Positions 1-7,560 of a stretch of DNA of 15,582 nucleotides are shown piece after piece. Source of the stretch: Gammaproteobacteria bacterium (GTDB taxonomy: Bacteria; Pseudomonadota; Gammaproteobacteria; Steroidobacterales; Rariloculaceae); contig PKRJ01000072.1 of NCBI GenBank assembly GCA_017577365.1, positions 1 to 15,582 of the forward strand, written 5' to 3'. The position numbers and the translations under genes were made by a program. Within the stretch, counting starts at the first letter, position 1; each line of letters begins with the position of its first letter. The notes under the pieces were generated by a model that worked only from the letters and a program-made list of their open reading frames with translations, was not told the DNA's origin and did no database searches.

Positions 1-48
1 ACTGAAGTTCCACGTGCGGCCTTTCACGTTTCCCCATCCCTGCCCCGT

Positions 49-480
49 TCACGCGAGAAGGCGAGCCAAAGTCTCGTGGACCGTCCGCGTGCCGTGCGGC
101 CAGAGCTCGACGGTGTCCGGATCCATCCACGGATGCATCGCGGTCGGCAGCAACACGAGCGACTCGCGCTCGAGCGCACGAGACGCGATCCGCACGTTGT
201 CCTGGAACGCCTCGGCGAGGCCCGAGAGCGTCGCGCGCGGACCGTTGCACTTCAGCTCGACGACGTGCAGCGCGAGCTCGTTGTTCCACGCGATGTCGCC
301 GTTCTCCCATTCGTCGGTGAGCTCGCCCGCGACGCTCTCGAGCAATCGATCGGCCGCGGGCACGACGTCGAGCGTCTCTTCCGAGACGATCATGTACTCG
401 AGCTCGATACCGACGGCTTCGAAGAGCCGATACGGCTTACTGCGCGGAGTACTGCGAGACTCGGGGTTGCTTTGCGGCAT
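49..480 (-). CDS. GCS2 (glutamate-cysteine ligase-like) amidoligase, N-terminal part, cut by in-frame TGA
   Basis: Recognised as the N-terminal third of the ATP-dependent carboxylate-amine ligase family (GCS2, COG2170-like), which joins an amino group to a glutamate-type carboxylate. The GIELEYMIV motif at residues 24-32 carries the two acidic metal/ATP-binding residues (E26, E28), and HPWMD (116-120) and LWPH follow as in the family. Family members are about 400 residues or longer, but this frame stops after 143. The same frame stays recognisable beyond the TGA (GQGWGN, positions about 22-39), so the stop interrupts the gene instead of ending it naturally: nonsense mutation, error at the window edge, or recoding. 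The only usable start is the ATG at 480, with AAGGTG about 8 bases upstream. It overlaps the end of the RimK-like gene by 44 bases, so the two are probably co-translated. Family assignment is fairly sure; functional status is not. Confidence 0.72.
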   Translation of the reverse strand: MPQSNPESRSTPRSKPYRLFEAVGIELEYMIVSEETLDVVPAADRLLESVAGELTDEWENGDIAWNNELALHVVELKCNGPRATLSGLAEAFQDNVRIASRALERESLVLLPTAMHPWMDPDTVELWPHGTRTVHETLARLLA

Positions 481-1918
481 CGACGCGCACCTTGAACACT
501 TTCATGATCCTGTCGTAAAGCTCGTCGCCGAGCACCGCGTCCTCGATGCCGTGGTCGAGGTTCGGATTGTCGTTGACCTCGATCAGCACGGGGCGTCCGT
601 TCACCTGCTTGATGTCGACGCCGTAGAGCCCGTCGCCGATCGCGTTCGCGGTTCGGAGCGCGAGATCGACGACCTCGCGCGGTGCCTGCTCCACGGGCAA
701 GGTCTCCGAATCGCCCTCCTTCGCCCGTTTCGCGCCGTGATGATAGATCTGCCAATGGCCGCGGGCCATGAAGTAGCGGCACGCGAAGAGCGGCTTTCGG
801 TCGAGGATGCCGATGCGCCAATCGAACTCCGTGGGCAGGAACGACTGCACGACGACGAGATCGCTGCGCGCAAGGAGCTTCTGAAGCCCGGCCGCGAGCT
901 CGTCGCGCGTCGTCGCCCGGAACACCCCTTCGGAGAACGCGCTGTCCGGCTGCTTCAGCACGCACGGCAGACCGAGCTCGGCGATGATCTCGTTGGGCTT
1001 GGCGCTGTCGACGACGAGCGTCGGCGGCACCGGAAGGTTGAGCCGCTTCGCGAGCTCGAAAAGATAAACCTTGTTGCCGCAGCGGATGATCGACTCCGGA
1101 TCGTCGATCACGACGAGGCCTTCGGCGCGCGCCCGGCTCGCGAAACGATAGGTGTGATGGTTCACGCTCGTCGTCTCGCGGATGAAGAGCGCGTCGAATT
1201 CCGCGAGCCGGCCGTAATCGTCGCGAGTCAGGAACTCGACGCTGAAGCCGTTCGCCCGCGCCGCCTTCTCGAAGCGCTTCAGCGCCTCGCGATTCGACGG
1301 CGGCGAGCGCTCGTGGTCGTTCACGAGGATCGCGAGGTCGTGCTCGTACTGCTGGCTCCGGCCGGCGCGCCCCGCGGGCCCTCGTCCGCTGAAATGCTCG
1401 ACGACGACGTGGTGCAGGAACTCGCGATGCGATTCCGGCAGATCGCCGACCGGTATCGGCGCGAGGCTCGCGAGCCGCCAGCGCGTGCCCCGCACGAACG
1501 TCGCGCGCATCAGCGGCACCGGGAAGAGATTGAACAGCGCGCGGCTCAGCTTCGCGTGACGCTCCGCGAGGTTGCGGCCGAAGTAGATGCTGAGCTCGAA
1601 CCGGTTCGGGACGATGTCGTGCAGCGACCGCTGGATCAGCTCGTCGAGCTCCTCGGCCGGGCGGAACAGCGAGCGAGACTTCATGTCCTGGATCGTCGTC
1701 ACGCTCGGCATCGCACGGTGCCCGCGCGCGGTCGCGAGCAGCGACACGTAGTAGCCGACGCTCTGGTAGCGGTACGAGTCACAGAGATTGAAGACTCGAA
1801 GCCGCCGCCGCTCGCTGAAGCGCGGATCGCGCAGGTAGGCGTCGGCGCTGACGACCTCGGCCGAGCCGATCTGAAGCGGCCATTCGGCCGGATCGTCAAC
1901 GATGATCAAAGCCGTCAT
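437..1918 (-). CDS. RimK-family ATP-grasp ligase with RLAN-type N-terminal domain
   Basis: A 493-residue ligase predicted to form amide bonds between an acyl phosphate and an amino acid, as RimK does when adding glutamates to ribosomal protein S6. It is much longer than classic RimK (about 300 residues). Residues 1-160 look like the RLAN domain found at the N-terminus of a RimK subfamily (the conserved NLCDSYRYQSVGYYVSLLA stretch is at 44-62). The ATP-grasp fold spans about 195-475, with the nucleotide-binding strand LGLPCVLKQPDSAFSEGV (315-332), VVVQSFLP (355-362), and metal ligands D435, E447 and N449 in GVDIK and IEVNDNPN. Its ATG overlaps the upstream peptidase stop codon (ATGA), which implies translational coupling. 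The substrate cannot be told from sequence. The partnership with a GCS2 ligase and a C39-like peptidase matches, from memory, gene neighbourhoods described in comparative studies of amidoligases. Confidence 0.88.
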   Translation of the reverse strand: MTALIIVDDPAEWPLQIGSAEVVSADAYLRDPRFSERRRLRVFNLCDSYRYQSVGYYVSLLATARGHRAMPSVTTIQDMKSRSLFRPAEELDELIQRSLHDIVPNRFELSIYFGRNLAERHAKLSRALFNLFPVPLMRATFVRGTRWRLASLAPIPVGDLPESHREFLHHVVVEHFSGRGPAGRAGRSQQYEHDLAILVNDHERSPPSNREALKRFEKAARANGFSVEFLTRDDYGRLAEFDALFIRETTSVNHHTYRFASRARAEGLVVIDDPESIIRCGNKVYLFELAKRLNLPVPPTLVVDSAKPNEIIAELGLPCVLKQPDSAFSEGVFRATTRDELAAGLQKLLARSDLVVVQSFLPTEFDWRIGILDRKPLFACRYFMARGHWQIYHHGAKRAKEGDSETLPVEQAPREVVDLALRTANAIGDGLYGVDIKQVNGRPVLIEVNDNPNLDHGIEDAVLGDELYDRIMKVFKVRVDAAKQPRVSQYSAQ

Positions 1919-2697
1919 GGCGCTCTCTCGACCCGCGGCCGTGCGCGTCTCGGCGGCTCGACGACGAGCAGGTTCGCGTCATAAGTCACGATTCCGAGCA
2001 GGATCGCGTTGATCAAACGCTGAATGCGAACGGCGTAGACGCCGCTCTTCGCAAACGGGTTCTTCACGTAAGGATCGGCCACCAGCACCTCGCGGCGGTC
2101 GGCGAGATAGCCGGTCAGCACGACGAAATGCCCGACCGGCTCGCCGCCGACGTCGTCCTCGGCGTTGGTGCTCGGGATCTCCCGCTTCGAGCGATAGAGG
2201 AACGTCGCGGAAAGGCCGGTGATCAACGGCACGCCGCGGGCGAGCAGCCGCCTCAACAGACGCGGCTCGAGATCCCTGAGCCGCAAGCGCCCGCCCCGCT
2301 CGAGAAACTCGACATAGCCACGGGTCGCGAGACGAAGCTTCGGATCGGACTTCGCTTCGGCTTGCGTGAGCAGCTTCTCGCGCAGCGCGTCGGGCTTGGC
2401 GGGGAACCACGTCGGATCGAACAGCGCGAGGTTATAGGTGTAGAGGGTCACGCGATACCCGCGCTTCAACGCGTGGTTCGCGAGGAAAACGTCGAGGGTC
2501 CCGCCCTCGTCGAGCATGCGGATATCCGCGATGACGTCGGCGAGCGCGATCGGGTCGCCGTAATAGCGGTAGACGCCGTGCAGGCACGCCGGCCCGCAGG
2601 TCACGTCGTCGGGTTGCGGATCCACGGTGAGACCGAGCCCGGGCTCGTCGACCGGCCGGCCGGCGAGCCGGCGGCGCCGCCTCGGCTCGCGCGTCAT
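1915..2697 (-). CDS. C39-like (papain-fold) cysteine peptidase
   Basis: Predicted cysteine peptidase or peptidase-like protein. The catalytic Cys lies in QPDDVTCGPACLHGVYRYYG (C34 counted from this start), the His in GHFVVLTGY (H190) and the Asp in VADPY (D208), the order expected of peptidase C39 domains. There is no ABC-transporter domain and no clear membrane segment, so this is a stand-alone enzyme, not a bacteriocin exporter. Start is uncertain. The ATG at 2697 gives 260 residues and is preferred because the stretch upstream is Arg/Ala/Pro-rich low complexity. A GTG at 2814, 9 bases after the preceding gene, would give 299 residues. Neither has a good ribosome binding site, and a GTG just before DPQPDD is also possible. 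The gene overlaps the RimK-like ligase by 4 bases, so a joint role is likely, perhaps trimming a peptide or protein that the ligases modify. Confidence 0.8.
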   Translation of the reverse strand: MTREPRRRRRLAGRPVDEPGLGLTVDPQPDDVTCGPACLHGVYRYYGDPIALADVIADIRMLDEGGTLDVFLANHALKRGYRVTLYTYNLALFDPTWFPAKPDALREKLLTQAEAKSDPKLRLATRGYVEFLERGGRLRLRDLEPRLLRRLLARGVPLITGLSATFLYRSKREIPSTNAEDDVGGEPVGHFVVLTGYLADRREVLVADPYVKNPFAKSGVYAVRIQRLINAILLGIVTYDANLLVVEPPRRARPRVERAP

Positions 2698-2823
2698 GCC
2701 GCGCCGAATCGGTGCGCCCGGCGCCCGGGATCGAGCCGCCGCGCGATTGGCCGCCGGCAGCGGCCTCCCGGGCACGGCCGCCAGACAAGACGAGGCGGCC
2801 GCGGATCGCGGCACCCGCCCGAA

Positions 2824-3066
2824 TCAAAGGGGGCTTTCGAAATCGTCGTCGTAGTCGTCCCAGTCGGAAAGCTGCCGGCGCAACGATTGTTGCTCCTTGC
2901 GCAGCTCGACGCGCTGGCGGGCGGGCAGCCTCCGGCCGGCCGCGTCGCTCTCCGGCTCGAAGCCCTGCGTGTCGAGGTGGAGGTCTTCGAGCTCGTCGAT
3001 ATCATCGCCGTCGAAAAAGGCGGGATCGGTGAAGTCGGCTCCGACTTCCGACTTGGACTTACGCAT
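2824..3066 (-). CDS. Small acidic-tailed hypothetical protein (80 aa), possibly PA3496-like
   Basis: An 80-residue soluble protein with no signal peptide or membrane segment. The first half is acidic (FFDGDDIDELEDLHLD). Residues about 48-67 are a charged, probably helical stretch (RQRVELRKEQQSLRRQLSDW). The C-terminus is strongly acidic (DWDDYDDDFESPL). The arrangement of an Arg/Glu-rich helix ending in an acidic tail vaguely resembles the small PA3496-family envelope-integrity proteins, but I cannot confirm this. The ATG at 3066 is chosen because AAGGAG lies 7 bases upstream; the longer frame from 3165 has no such signal and adds a basic, low-complexity leader. It is the first gene of the peptidase-ligase operon. 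Its exposed acidic tail makes it a conceivable target for a RimK-type ligase, which is speculation from context. Confidence 0.65.
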   Translation of the reverse strand: MRKSKSEVGADFTDPAFFDGDDIDELEDLHLDTQGFEPESDAAGRRLPARQRVELRKEQQSLRRQLSDWDDYDDDFESPL

Positions 3067-3406
3067 CGCACGCTCCTTGACGCCGTCAACTGCCAGACGG
3101 GCTGACTTTGCCCTTAGACAGCGGCAGGGCCCGACTCGTTTTCGTTCGAGCTTCCGGCCGGGCATCCAGGAGCTTCCATCCCGTTCCCCCGTCGCCCCGG
3201 CCGAGCAGAGCGCCTGCAGGCTCGGCCACTATAGGCCGGGCGCGGGTCGTGTCAAGAAAGCCGGCGGCAGGGATTCGCCCGATCACCCAGGGCCGAGGCG
3301 CCCACTCCGGCCCGCCGGAGAGCCGCGGCGAAACGCTCGTTTCGGTCGACGTAGCGCGGCCGGCCGGCGGGCCGCGTAGAATGCCGGGATCACAGGGAGG
3401 TCCGAG
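3067..3406. other. Divergent intergenic region between the ligase operon and gltA
   Basis: 340 bases without a gene, shared by two divergent units. It holds a strong minus-strand promoter (3228-3255), a leader of roughly 150 bases for the leftward operon, the ribosome binding site of the 80-residue protein (AAGGAG, about 3074-3079), and a GGGAGG ribosome binding site for gltA just before 3407. A TAGAAT hexamer at 3377-3382 is a possible -10 for gltA, but no matching -35 is visible. The perfect inverted repeat TTGACGCCGTCAA (3077-3089) overlaps the leftward ribosome binding site. I see no riboswitch or RNA gene. Confidence 0.6.
3228..3255 (-). promoter_or_regulatory. Sigma-70 promoter of the leftward peptidase-ligase operon
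   Basis: Read on the minus strand: TTGACA (-35, perfect), a 16-base spacer, then TATAGT (-10, five of six). Transcription would start near 3220, about 155 bases before the ATG at 3066. The match is far better than the GC-rich background would give by chance. Confidence 0.72.
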
Positions 3407-4693
3407 ATGAGCAATACCGCTACCCTCGTCTACGACGGCAAACAGTACGAGCTGCCGATCGTCGTCGGCACCGAGCACGAAAAAGCGATCGACATAACGT
3501 CGCTGCGCGCCGACACGGGGCTGATCACGCTCGACAGCGGCTATGCGAATACCGGCGCGTGCCGCAGCGCGATCACCTACATCGACGGCGAACGGGGCAT
3601 CCTGCGCTACCGCGGCTACCCGATCGAGGAGCTCGCGGTGAAGGCGACTTTCGTCGAGACCTCGTATCTTCTGATCTTCGGCGAGCTTCCGACGGCCTCC
3701 CAGCTCGCCGACTTCCGCGCCCTCCTCGCCGAGCACGAGCTGATCCACGAGGACATGCGGCATCACTTCGACGGCTTCCCGCCGAACTCGCCGCCGATGG
3801 CGATCCTCTCGGCGATGATCAACGCCGCCGGCTGCTTCGAGCCGGTCTTCATGGCGCCGGACGACGACGAGCATTTCATGGAGTCCGCAGCCCGGCTGAT
3901 GAGCAAAGTGCGCACGATCGCCGCGGCGAGCTACCGCAAGTCGATCGGCAAGCCGATGAACTATCCGCGGCCGGATCTGCGCTACACGGCGAATTTCCTG
4001 CACATGATGTTCTCGAGGCCGCACAGGCTCTACGAGCCCGACCCCGTCGTCGTGGAAGCGCTCGATCGGCTGCTCTTGCTTCATGCGGACCACGAGCAGA
4101 ACTGCTCGACGTCGACCGTGCGCATGGTCGGCTCGTCGCACGCGAATCTTTACGCCTCGGTCGCAGCGGGCGTCTGCGCGCTCTGGGGACCGTTGCACGG
4201 CGGCGCGAACGTCGCGGTGATCGAGATGCTGACGAAGCTGCTCGAGAGCGGCGAGAAGCTCGAGACCTTCATCGAGCGCGTGAAGCGGCGCGACGCCGGC
4301 GTGCGCCTGATGGGCTTCGGCCATCGCGTGTACAAGAACTTCGATCCGCGCGCGAAGATCATCAAGGCCTCGTGCGACGCGCTGCTCGAGAGGCTCGGTA
4401 TCCACGACCCGCTGCTCGATCTCGCCGTGCGCCTCGAGGAGATCGCGCTTTCCGACGACTACTTCATCGAGCGCAAGCTCTACCCGAACGTCGATTACTA
4501 CAGCGGCATCATCATGCGCGCGATCGGCATCCCGACGAACATGTTCACGGTGATGTTCGCGATCGGTCGCCTGCCGGGATGGATCGCGCATTGGCGCGAG
4601 GTGCGGATCAGCGATTCGCGGATCGATCGTCCGCGGCAGATCTACGTCGGCCCGGCCGAGCGTTCCTACGTGCCGCTCGAGGAACGCGGCTGA
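3407..4693 (+). CDS. gltA: Citrate synthase
   Basis: Condenses acetyl-CoA with oxaloacetate to give citrate, the entry step of the TCA cycle, in the cytoplasm. The 428-residue length is that of the hexameric Gram-negative (type II) enzymes. The catalytic residues are in register with the E. coli enzyme: H264 in GPLHGGAN, H306 in MGFGHRVYKNFDPRA and D363 in PNVDYYSG. The N-terminal small domain (about 1-55) that type II enzymes use for NADH regulation is present, so allosteric inhibition by NADH is likely but not provable here. The ATG at 3407 follows GGGAGG by 6 bases. glgA begins 25 bases after its stop, with no terminator between, so the two are probably on one transcript. Confidence 0.97.
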   Translation: MSNTATLVYDGKQYELPIVVGTEHEKAIDITSLRADTGLITLDSGYANTGACRSAITYIDGERGILRYRGYPIEELAVKATFVETSYLLIFGELPTASQLADFRALLAEHELIHEDMRHHFDGFPPNSPPMAILSAMINAAGCFEPVFMAPDDDEHFMESAARLMSKVRTIAAASYRKSIGKPMNYPRPDLRYTANFLHMMFSRPHRLYEPDPVVVEALDRLLLLHADHEQNCSTSTVRMVGSSHANLYASVAAGVCALWGPLHGGANVAVIEMLTKLLESGEKLETFIERVKRRDAGVRLMGFGHRVYKNFDPRAKIIKASCDALLERLGIHDPLLDLAVRLEEIALSDDYFIERKLYPNVDYYSGIIMRAIGIPTNMFTVMFAIGRLPGWIAHWREVRISDSRIDRPRQIYVGPAERSYVPLEERG

Positions 4694-4718
4694 CGCGGAA
4701 CCCGAGCGCCGCGGCTGC

Positions 4719-6131
4719 ATGCGGATCCTGATGGTGTCGGCGGAGCTCGCTCCGCTCGCGAAGACCGGCGGCCTCGCCGATGCGGTCGCCGGCTTGTCGG
4801 CAGCGCTCGCCGCGAAAGACCACGACGTCCGCGTGCTGATCCCGGACTATACGGCACCGCCATCGGGCCGCCCCGGCGCGGCCGCGATCGAAGGCGGCGC
4901 GAGCGTCTCGCCCGCGGAGAGCACGCCCGTGCCGGTCTATCTGATCGCGTCGCCCGCGATCGGCTCGGGCGGCGCGATCTACCTGGGCGACGAGCGCGAC
5001 GCGGCGAGATTCTGGGCGTTCAGCCGCGCGGCGGTCGCCGCCGCGGCGGCGCTCGAGCTCGAGTCCGATATCGTGCACTGCCACGACTGGCACGCGGCGC
5101 TCGTGCCGGCGCTTGCCGCGGCACGGCCGCCGCTCGACGCGGCCGGCACGGTGCTGACGCTGCACAACATCGGGTTCCAGGGCGCGTTTCCGAGAAGCGT
5201 GCTGCCCGACGATGCGGCGGCGTTCCTCGCGTCGCTCGATGACGAGGCGACCGGCTCGCGCGACTGGGTGAACTTCCTCGAGACGGGTATTCGCCGCGCG
5301 AGCGCGGTCACGACCGTGAGCCCGACCTATGCGCGCGAGATCGCGACACCCGAGCTCGGCATGGGTCTCGACGCGGTGCTGCGCGCGCGCGGCGACGATT
5401 TCGTCGGCATTCTCAACGGCGTCGACTATCGGTTGTGGAGCCCCGAAAGCGATCCGTTCATCACGCCGCGCTTCCGCCGCGGCGACGCCGACGGCAAGCG
5501 CCGCGTGAAACGCGCCGTCATGACCGAGCTCGGGCTCGCCGACGACGCGCCGCTGATCGGCGCCGTCAGCCGCCTGTTCGAGCAGAAGGGCCTGGACCTT
5601 CTCGTCGACGCTTTGCCGACGTTGCTCGAGCGCACGCGCGCCCGCTTCGCGGTGCTCGGCAGCGGCAATCCCGATCTCGAGGCGGCGCTGAGTCGCGCGG
5701 CGAAGACGTGGCCCGAGCGCATCGCGTTTCGCCGCGGCTACGACGAAGGTCTCGCGCATCGGATCATCGCGGGGAGCGACTTCCTCGTCGTGCCGTCGCG
5801 CTACGAGCCTTGCGGCCTGACGCAGCTCTACGCGCTGCGTTACGGCACGGTGCCGATCGTGCGCAAGACCGGCGGGCTCGCCGATACCGTGACGCACTAC
5901 GATCCCGCGAGCGGCCGCGGCACCGGGTGCGTGTTCGAGCACGCGGACGTCACCGGGCTGATCTGGGGCGTCACGACGGCGCTCGAATGGTACGAGTCGC
6001 CGGCGGACTGGGAGCGGCTGTGCCGCAATGCCGAGGGGCTCGACTTCTCGTGGCAGCGGCAGTGCGAGCCTTACGAGGCGCTGTATCGGCGCGTCATCGA
6101 GCGTCGCAGGCAACGGTCCCCATCCGCTTGA
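4719..6131 (+). CDS. glgA: Glycogen synthase (ADP-glucose, GT5)
   Basis: Transfers glucose from ADP-glucose to the non-reducing end of an alpha-1,4-glucan. The 470-residue length is typical. The N-terminal KTGGLADAV (K15-G18) is the ADP-glucose binding motif. HCHDWH and LHNIGFQG belong to the N-terminal Rossmann domain. The C-terminal domain carries SRLFEQKGLDLL, then PSRYEPCGLTQLYALRYG with the conserved E363, and the second KTGGLADTV about 20 residues later. The start matches the family N-terminus exactly, though there is no clear Shine-Dalgarno, which suits coupling to gltA just upstream. Its usual partner glgC lies about 5 kb away on the opposite strand, in a separate transcription unit. 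Confidence 0.97.
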   Translation: MRILMVSAELAPLAKTGGLADAVAGLSAALAAKDHDVRVLIPDYTAPPSGRPGAAAIEGGASVSPAESTPVPVYLIASPAIGSGGAIYLGDERDAARFWAFSRAAVAAAAALELESDIVHCHDWHAALVPALAAARPPLDAAGTVLTLHNIGFQGAFPRSVLPDDAAAFLASLDDEATGSRDWVNFLETGIRRASAVTTVSPTYAREIATPELGMGLDAVLRARGDDFVGILNGVDYRLWSPESDPFITPRFRRGDADGKRRVKRAVMTELGLADDAPLIGAVSRLFEQKGLDLLVDALPTLLERTRARFAVLGSGNPDLEAALSRAAKTWPERIAFRRGYDEGLAHRIIAGSDFLVVPSRYEPCGLTQLYALRYGTVPIVRKTGGLADTVTHYDPASGRGTGCVFEHADVTGLIWGVTTALEWYESPADWERLCRNAEGLDFSWQRQCEPYEALYRRVIERRRQRSPSA

Positions 6132-6156
6132 CGGCCAATCGAGCCCGCCTTACGGT
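6128..6156 (+). promoter_or_regulatory. Candidate sigma-70 promoter for the hydrolase-regulator gene
   Basis: TTGACG (five of six to -35) overlaps the glgA stop codon. A 17-base spacer leads to TACGGT, a weak -10 (three of six). The leader to the ATG at 6204 would be about 40 bases. Plausible, but the -10 is poor. Confidence 0.35.
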
Positions 6157-6203
6157 GGAAGCCCGCCGAGCCGTATTCGAGGACGGCCGAGAGGCTCTGG
6201 TCG

Positions 6204-7457
6204 ATGACCTCACCGCCGGTACGCTTCGTCACCGCGCCCGACGGCGTACGGCTCGCTTATGCCGTTTACGGCAACGGTCCACCGCTCGTCTGGGCCGCGC
6301 ACTGGCTCACGCATCTCGAGTTCGCGTGGGAAAGCCCGGTATGGCGGCATTTCGTCGCCTTCTTCGCACGACACTTCACCCTCGTTCGCTATGACGAGCG
6401 CGGCTGCGGGCTGTCGGACTGGACCGATCGCGGCTTCGATCTCGACACCTGGGTCGAAGACCTCGCGCTGATCGTCGACACCTTGGGGATAGAGCGCTTC
6501 GACCTGCTCGGCATGTCGCAGGGCGGCCCGATCGCGATCGAGTATGCCGTTCGCCATCCCGAGCGGGTCCGCAAGCTGATCCTATCCGGCACGTTCGCGA
6601 GCGGATCGTTCATCCCGCAGTCGCAGCGAGAAGCGCTCGGTCAGCTGATCGAGCTCGGCTGGGGTCAAAGCAATCCGGCGTTCCGCCAGATCTTCACGTC
6701 GCTGTTCGTTCCGGATGCGACCGAAGCGCAGCGGAACGAGCTCAACGAGCTGCAGAGGCGCTCGACGAGCCCGGCGCTCGCCGCGAAGCTCTATCGCGCC
6801 ATTCAGACGCTCGACGTATCGCAACGGCTCCCGCAGGTCGAGCCGCCGACGCTCGTCCTTCATTCGATCGGGGATGCCGCGATCCCGTTCGAGCTGAGCC
6901 GAGCTCTCGCGGCGGGAATTCCGAATGCACGCCTCGTGCCCCTCCCCGGCGACAATCACCTGCCGCTCGAGAGCACGCCCGGGTGGTCGGTCTTCTGCCG
7001 CGAGATCGCCGCGTTCACGGAGGTCGACGAGCCCGCGGGCGCCGAAGCCGCGAACGGCGGCAGCGTGCCCGCGGCGCCCGTCGGGCCCAAGGCCGAGCGC
7101 GCCGCGGAAACGGCACGAGAATCGAGCGCGAACGGCGCGTACCGTTTCGGCCGCTGCATCGTCGATCCTCGCTCGCGCGAGCTCCGGCGGGACGGCCGGA
7201 TCGTGCCGATGGAGCACCGCGCGTTCGACATGCTGCTGTATCTCATCGAGCACCGCGACAGGGCGATCTCGAAAGACGAGCTGCAGCAGGCGATCTGGCC
7301 GCGCATGATCCTGACCGACAGCGCGTTGACGCGCTGCGTGATGAAAGTGCGGCGCGCCGTCGGCGACGATCCGAAGCGGCAAGCGGTCATCAAGACGCTT
7401 CATGGCCACGGCTATCGCTTCATCGCGTCGTTGGAGTCCGCTCCGCCCGCCCCCTGA
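6204..7457 (+). CDS. Alpha/beta hydrolase fused to C-terminal OmpR/PhoB-type winged helix
   Basis: A 417-residue two-domain protein. Residues about 5-272 are an alpha/beta hydrolase with an apparently complete triad: S105 in the nucleophile elbow GMSQGG, D224 in HSIGDAAIP and H252 in GDNHLPLES; DERGCGLSD (64-72) is the usual oxyanion-side loop. An Ala/Glu/Gly-rich linker (about 275-312) leads to a winged helix-turn-helix of the transcriptional regulatory C-terminal family (313-410: YRFGRCIVDPRSRELRRDG, then ISKDELQQAIWP, then GHGYRFIA). There is no membrane segment or receiver domain, so this is a soluble one-component regulator that may bind, and perhaps hydrolyse, a small ligand. In fusions I know of, the DNA-binding domain is more often N-terminal. 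AGAGG lies about 8 bases before the ATG. A direct-repeat array that such domains could bind lies 74 bases after its stop. Confidence 0.9.
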   Translation: MTSPPVRFVTAPDGVRLAYAVYGNGPPLVWAAHWLTHLEFAWESPVWRHFVAFFARHFTLVRYDERGCGLSDWTDRGFDLDTWVEDLALIVDTLGIERFDLLGMSQGGPIAIEYAVRHPERVRKLILSGTFASGSFIPQSQREALGQLIELGWGQSNPAFRQIFTSLFVPDATEAQRNELNELQRRSTSPALAAKLYRAIQTLDVSQRLPQVEPPTLVLHSIGDAAIPFELSRALAAGIPNARLVPLPGDNHLPLESTPGWSVFCREIAAFTEVDEPAGAEAANGGSVPAAPVGPKAERAAETARESSANGAYRFGRCIVDPRSRELRRDGRIVPMEHRAFDMLLYLIEHRDRAISKDELQQAIWPRMILTDSALTRCVMKVRRAVGDDPKRQAVIKTLHGHGYRFIASLESAPPAP

Positions 7458-7530
7458 CGGCGTATCCGCTCGGCGCGCCGAGCGAACGCGCCGCATCCCG
7501 GAGCTCCGCCATCCCGACTGCGCGTGAATC

Positions 7531-7560
7531 CGTCACGAAAACGTCAGCAAGGCGTCACGA
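7531..7560 (+). promoter_or_regulatory. Three direct repeats at 11-bp period (PhoB-box-like operator candidate)
   Basis: CGTCACGA at 7531, CGTCAGCA at 7542 and CGTCACGA at 7553 are exactly 11 bases apart, each a 7-base unit plus a 4-base spacer. OmpR/PhoB-family winged helices bind head-to-tail sites with this geometry, and the neighbouring gene encodes such a domain. The array lies about 98 bases before the small membrane protein ATG. No convincing -10 could be placed after it. Confidence 0.5.

Noticed and set aside
49..51. Selenocysteine as the firm explanation of the GCS2 TGA
   Set aside because: Downstream match to the family decays within about ten codons and the window ends, so error or pseudogene is at least as likely; kept only as an option in the findings.
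14..1984. 656-codon open frame on the plus strand opposite the ligase genes
   Set aside because: Arg/Glu/Ala-rich shadow translation with no motifs; the minus strand carries clear ATP-grasp and GCS2 motifs. The same applies to long antisense frames at 3086-4720, 4608-6113, 8741-10204, 10053-11861, 12279-13202 and 13206-14321.
3114..3179. 21-codon minus-strand reading frame in the leader of the ligase operon (possible leader peptide)
   Set aside because: No canonical ribosome binding site and no run of regulatory codons; such a short frame is expected by chance.
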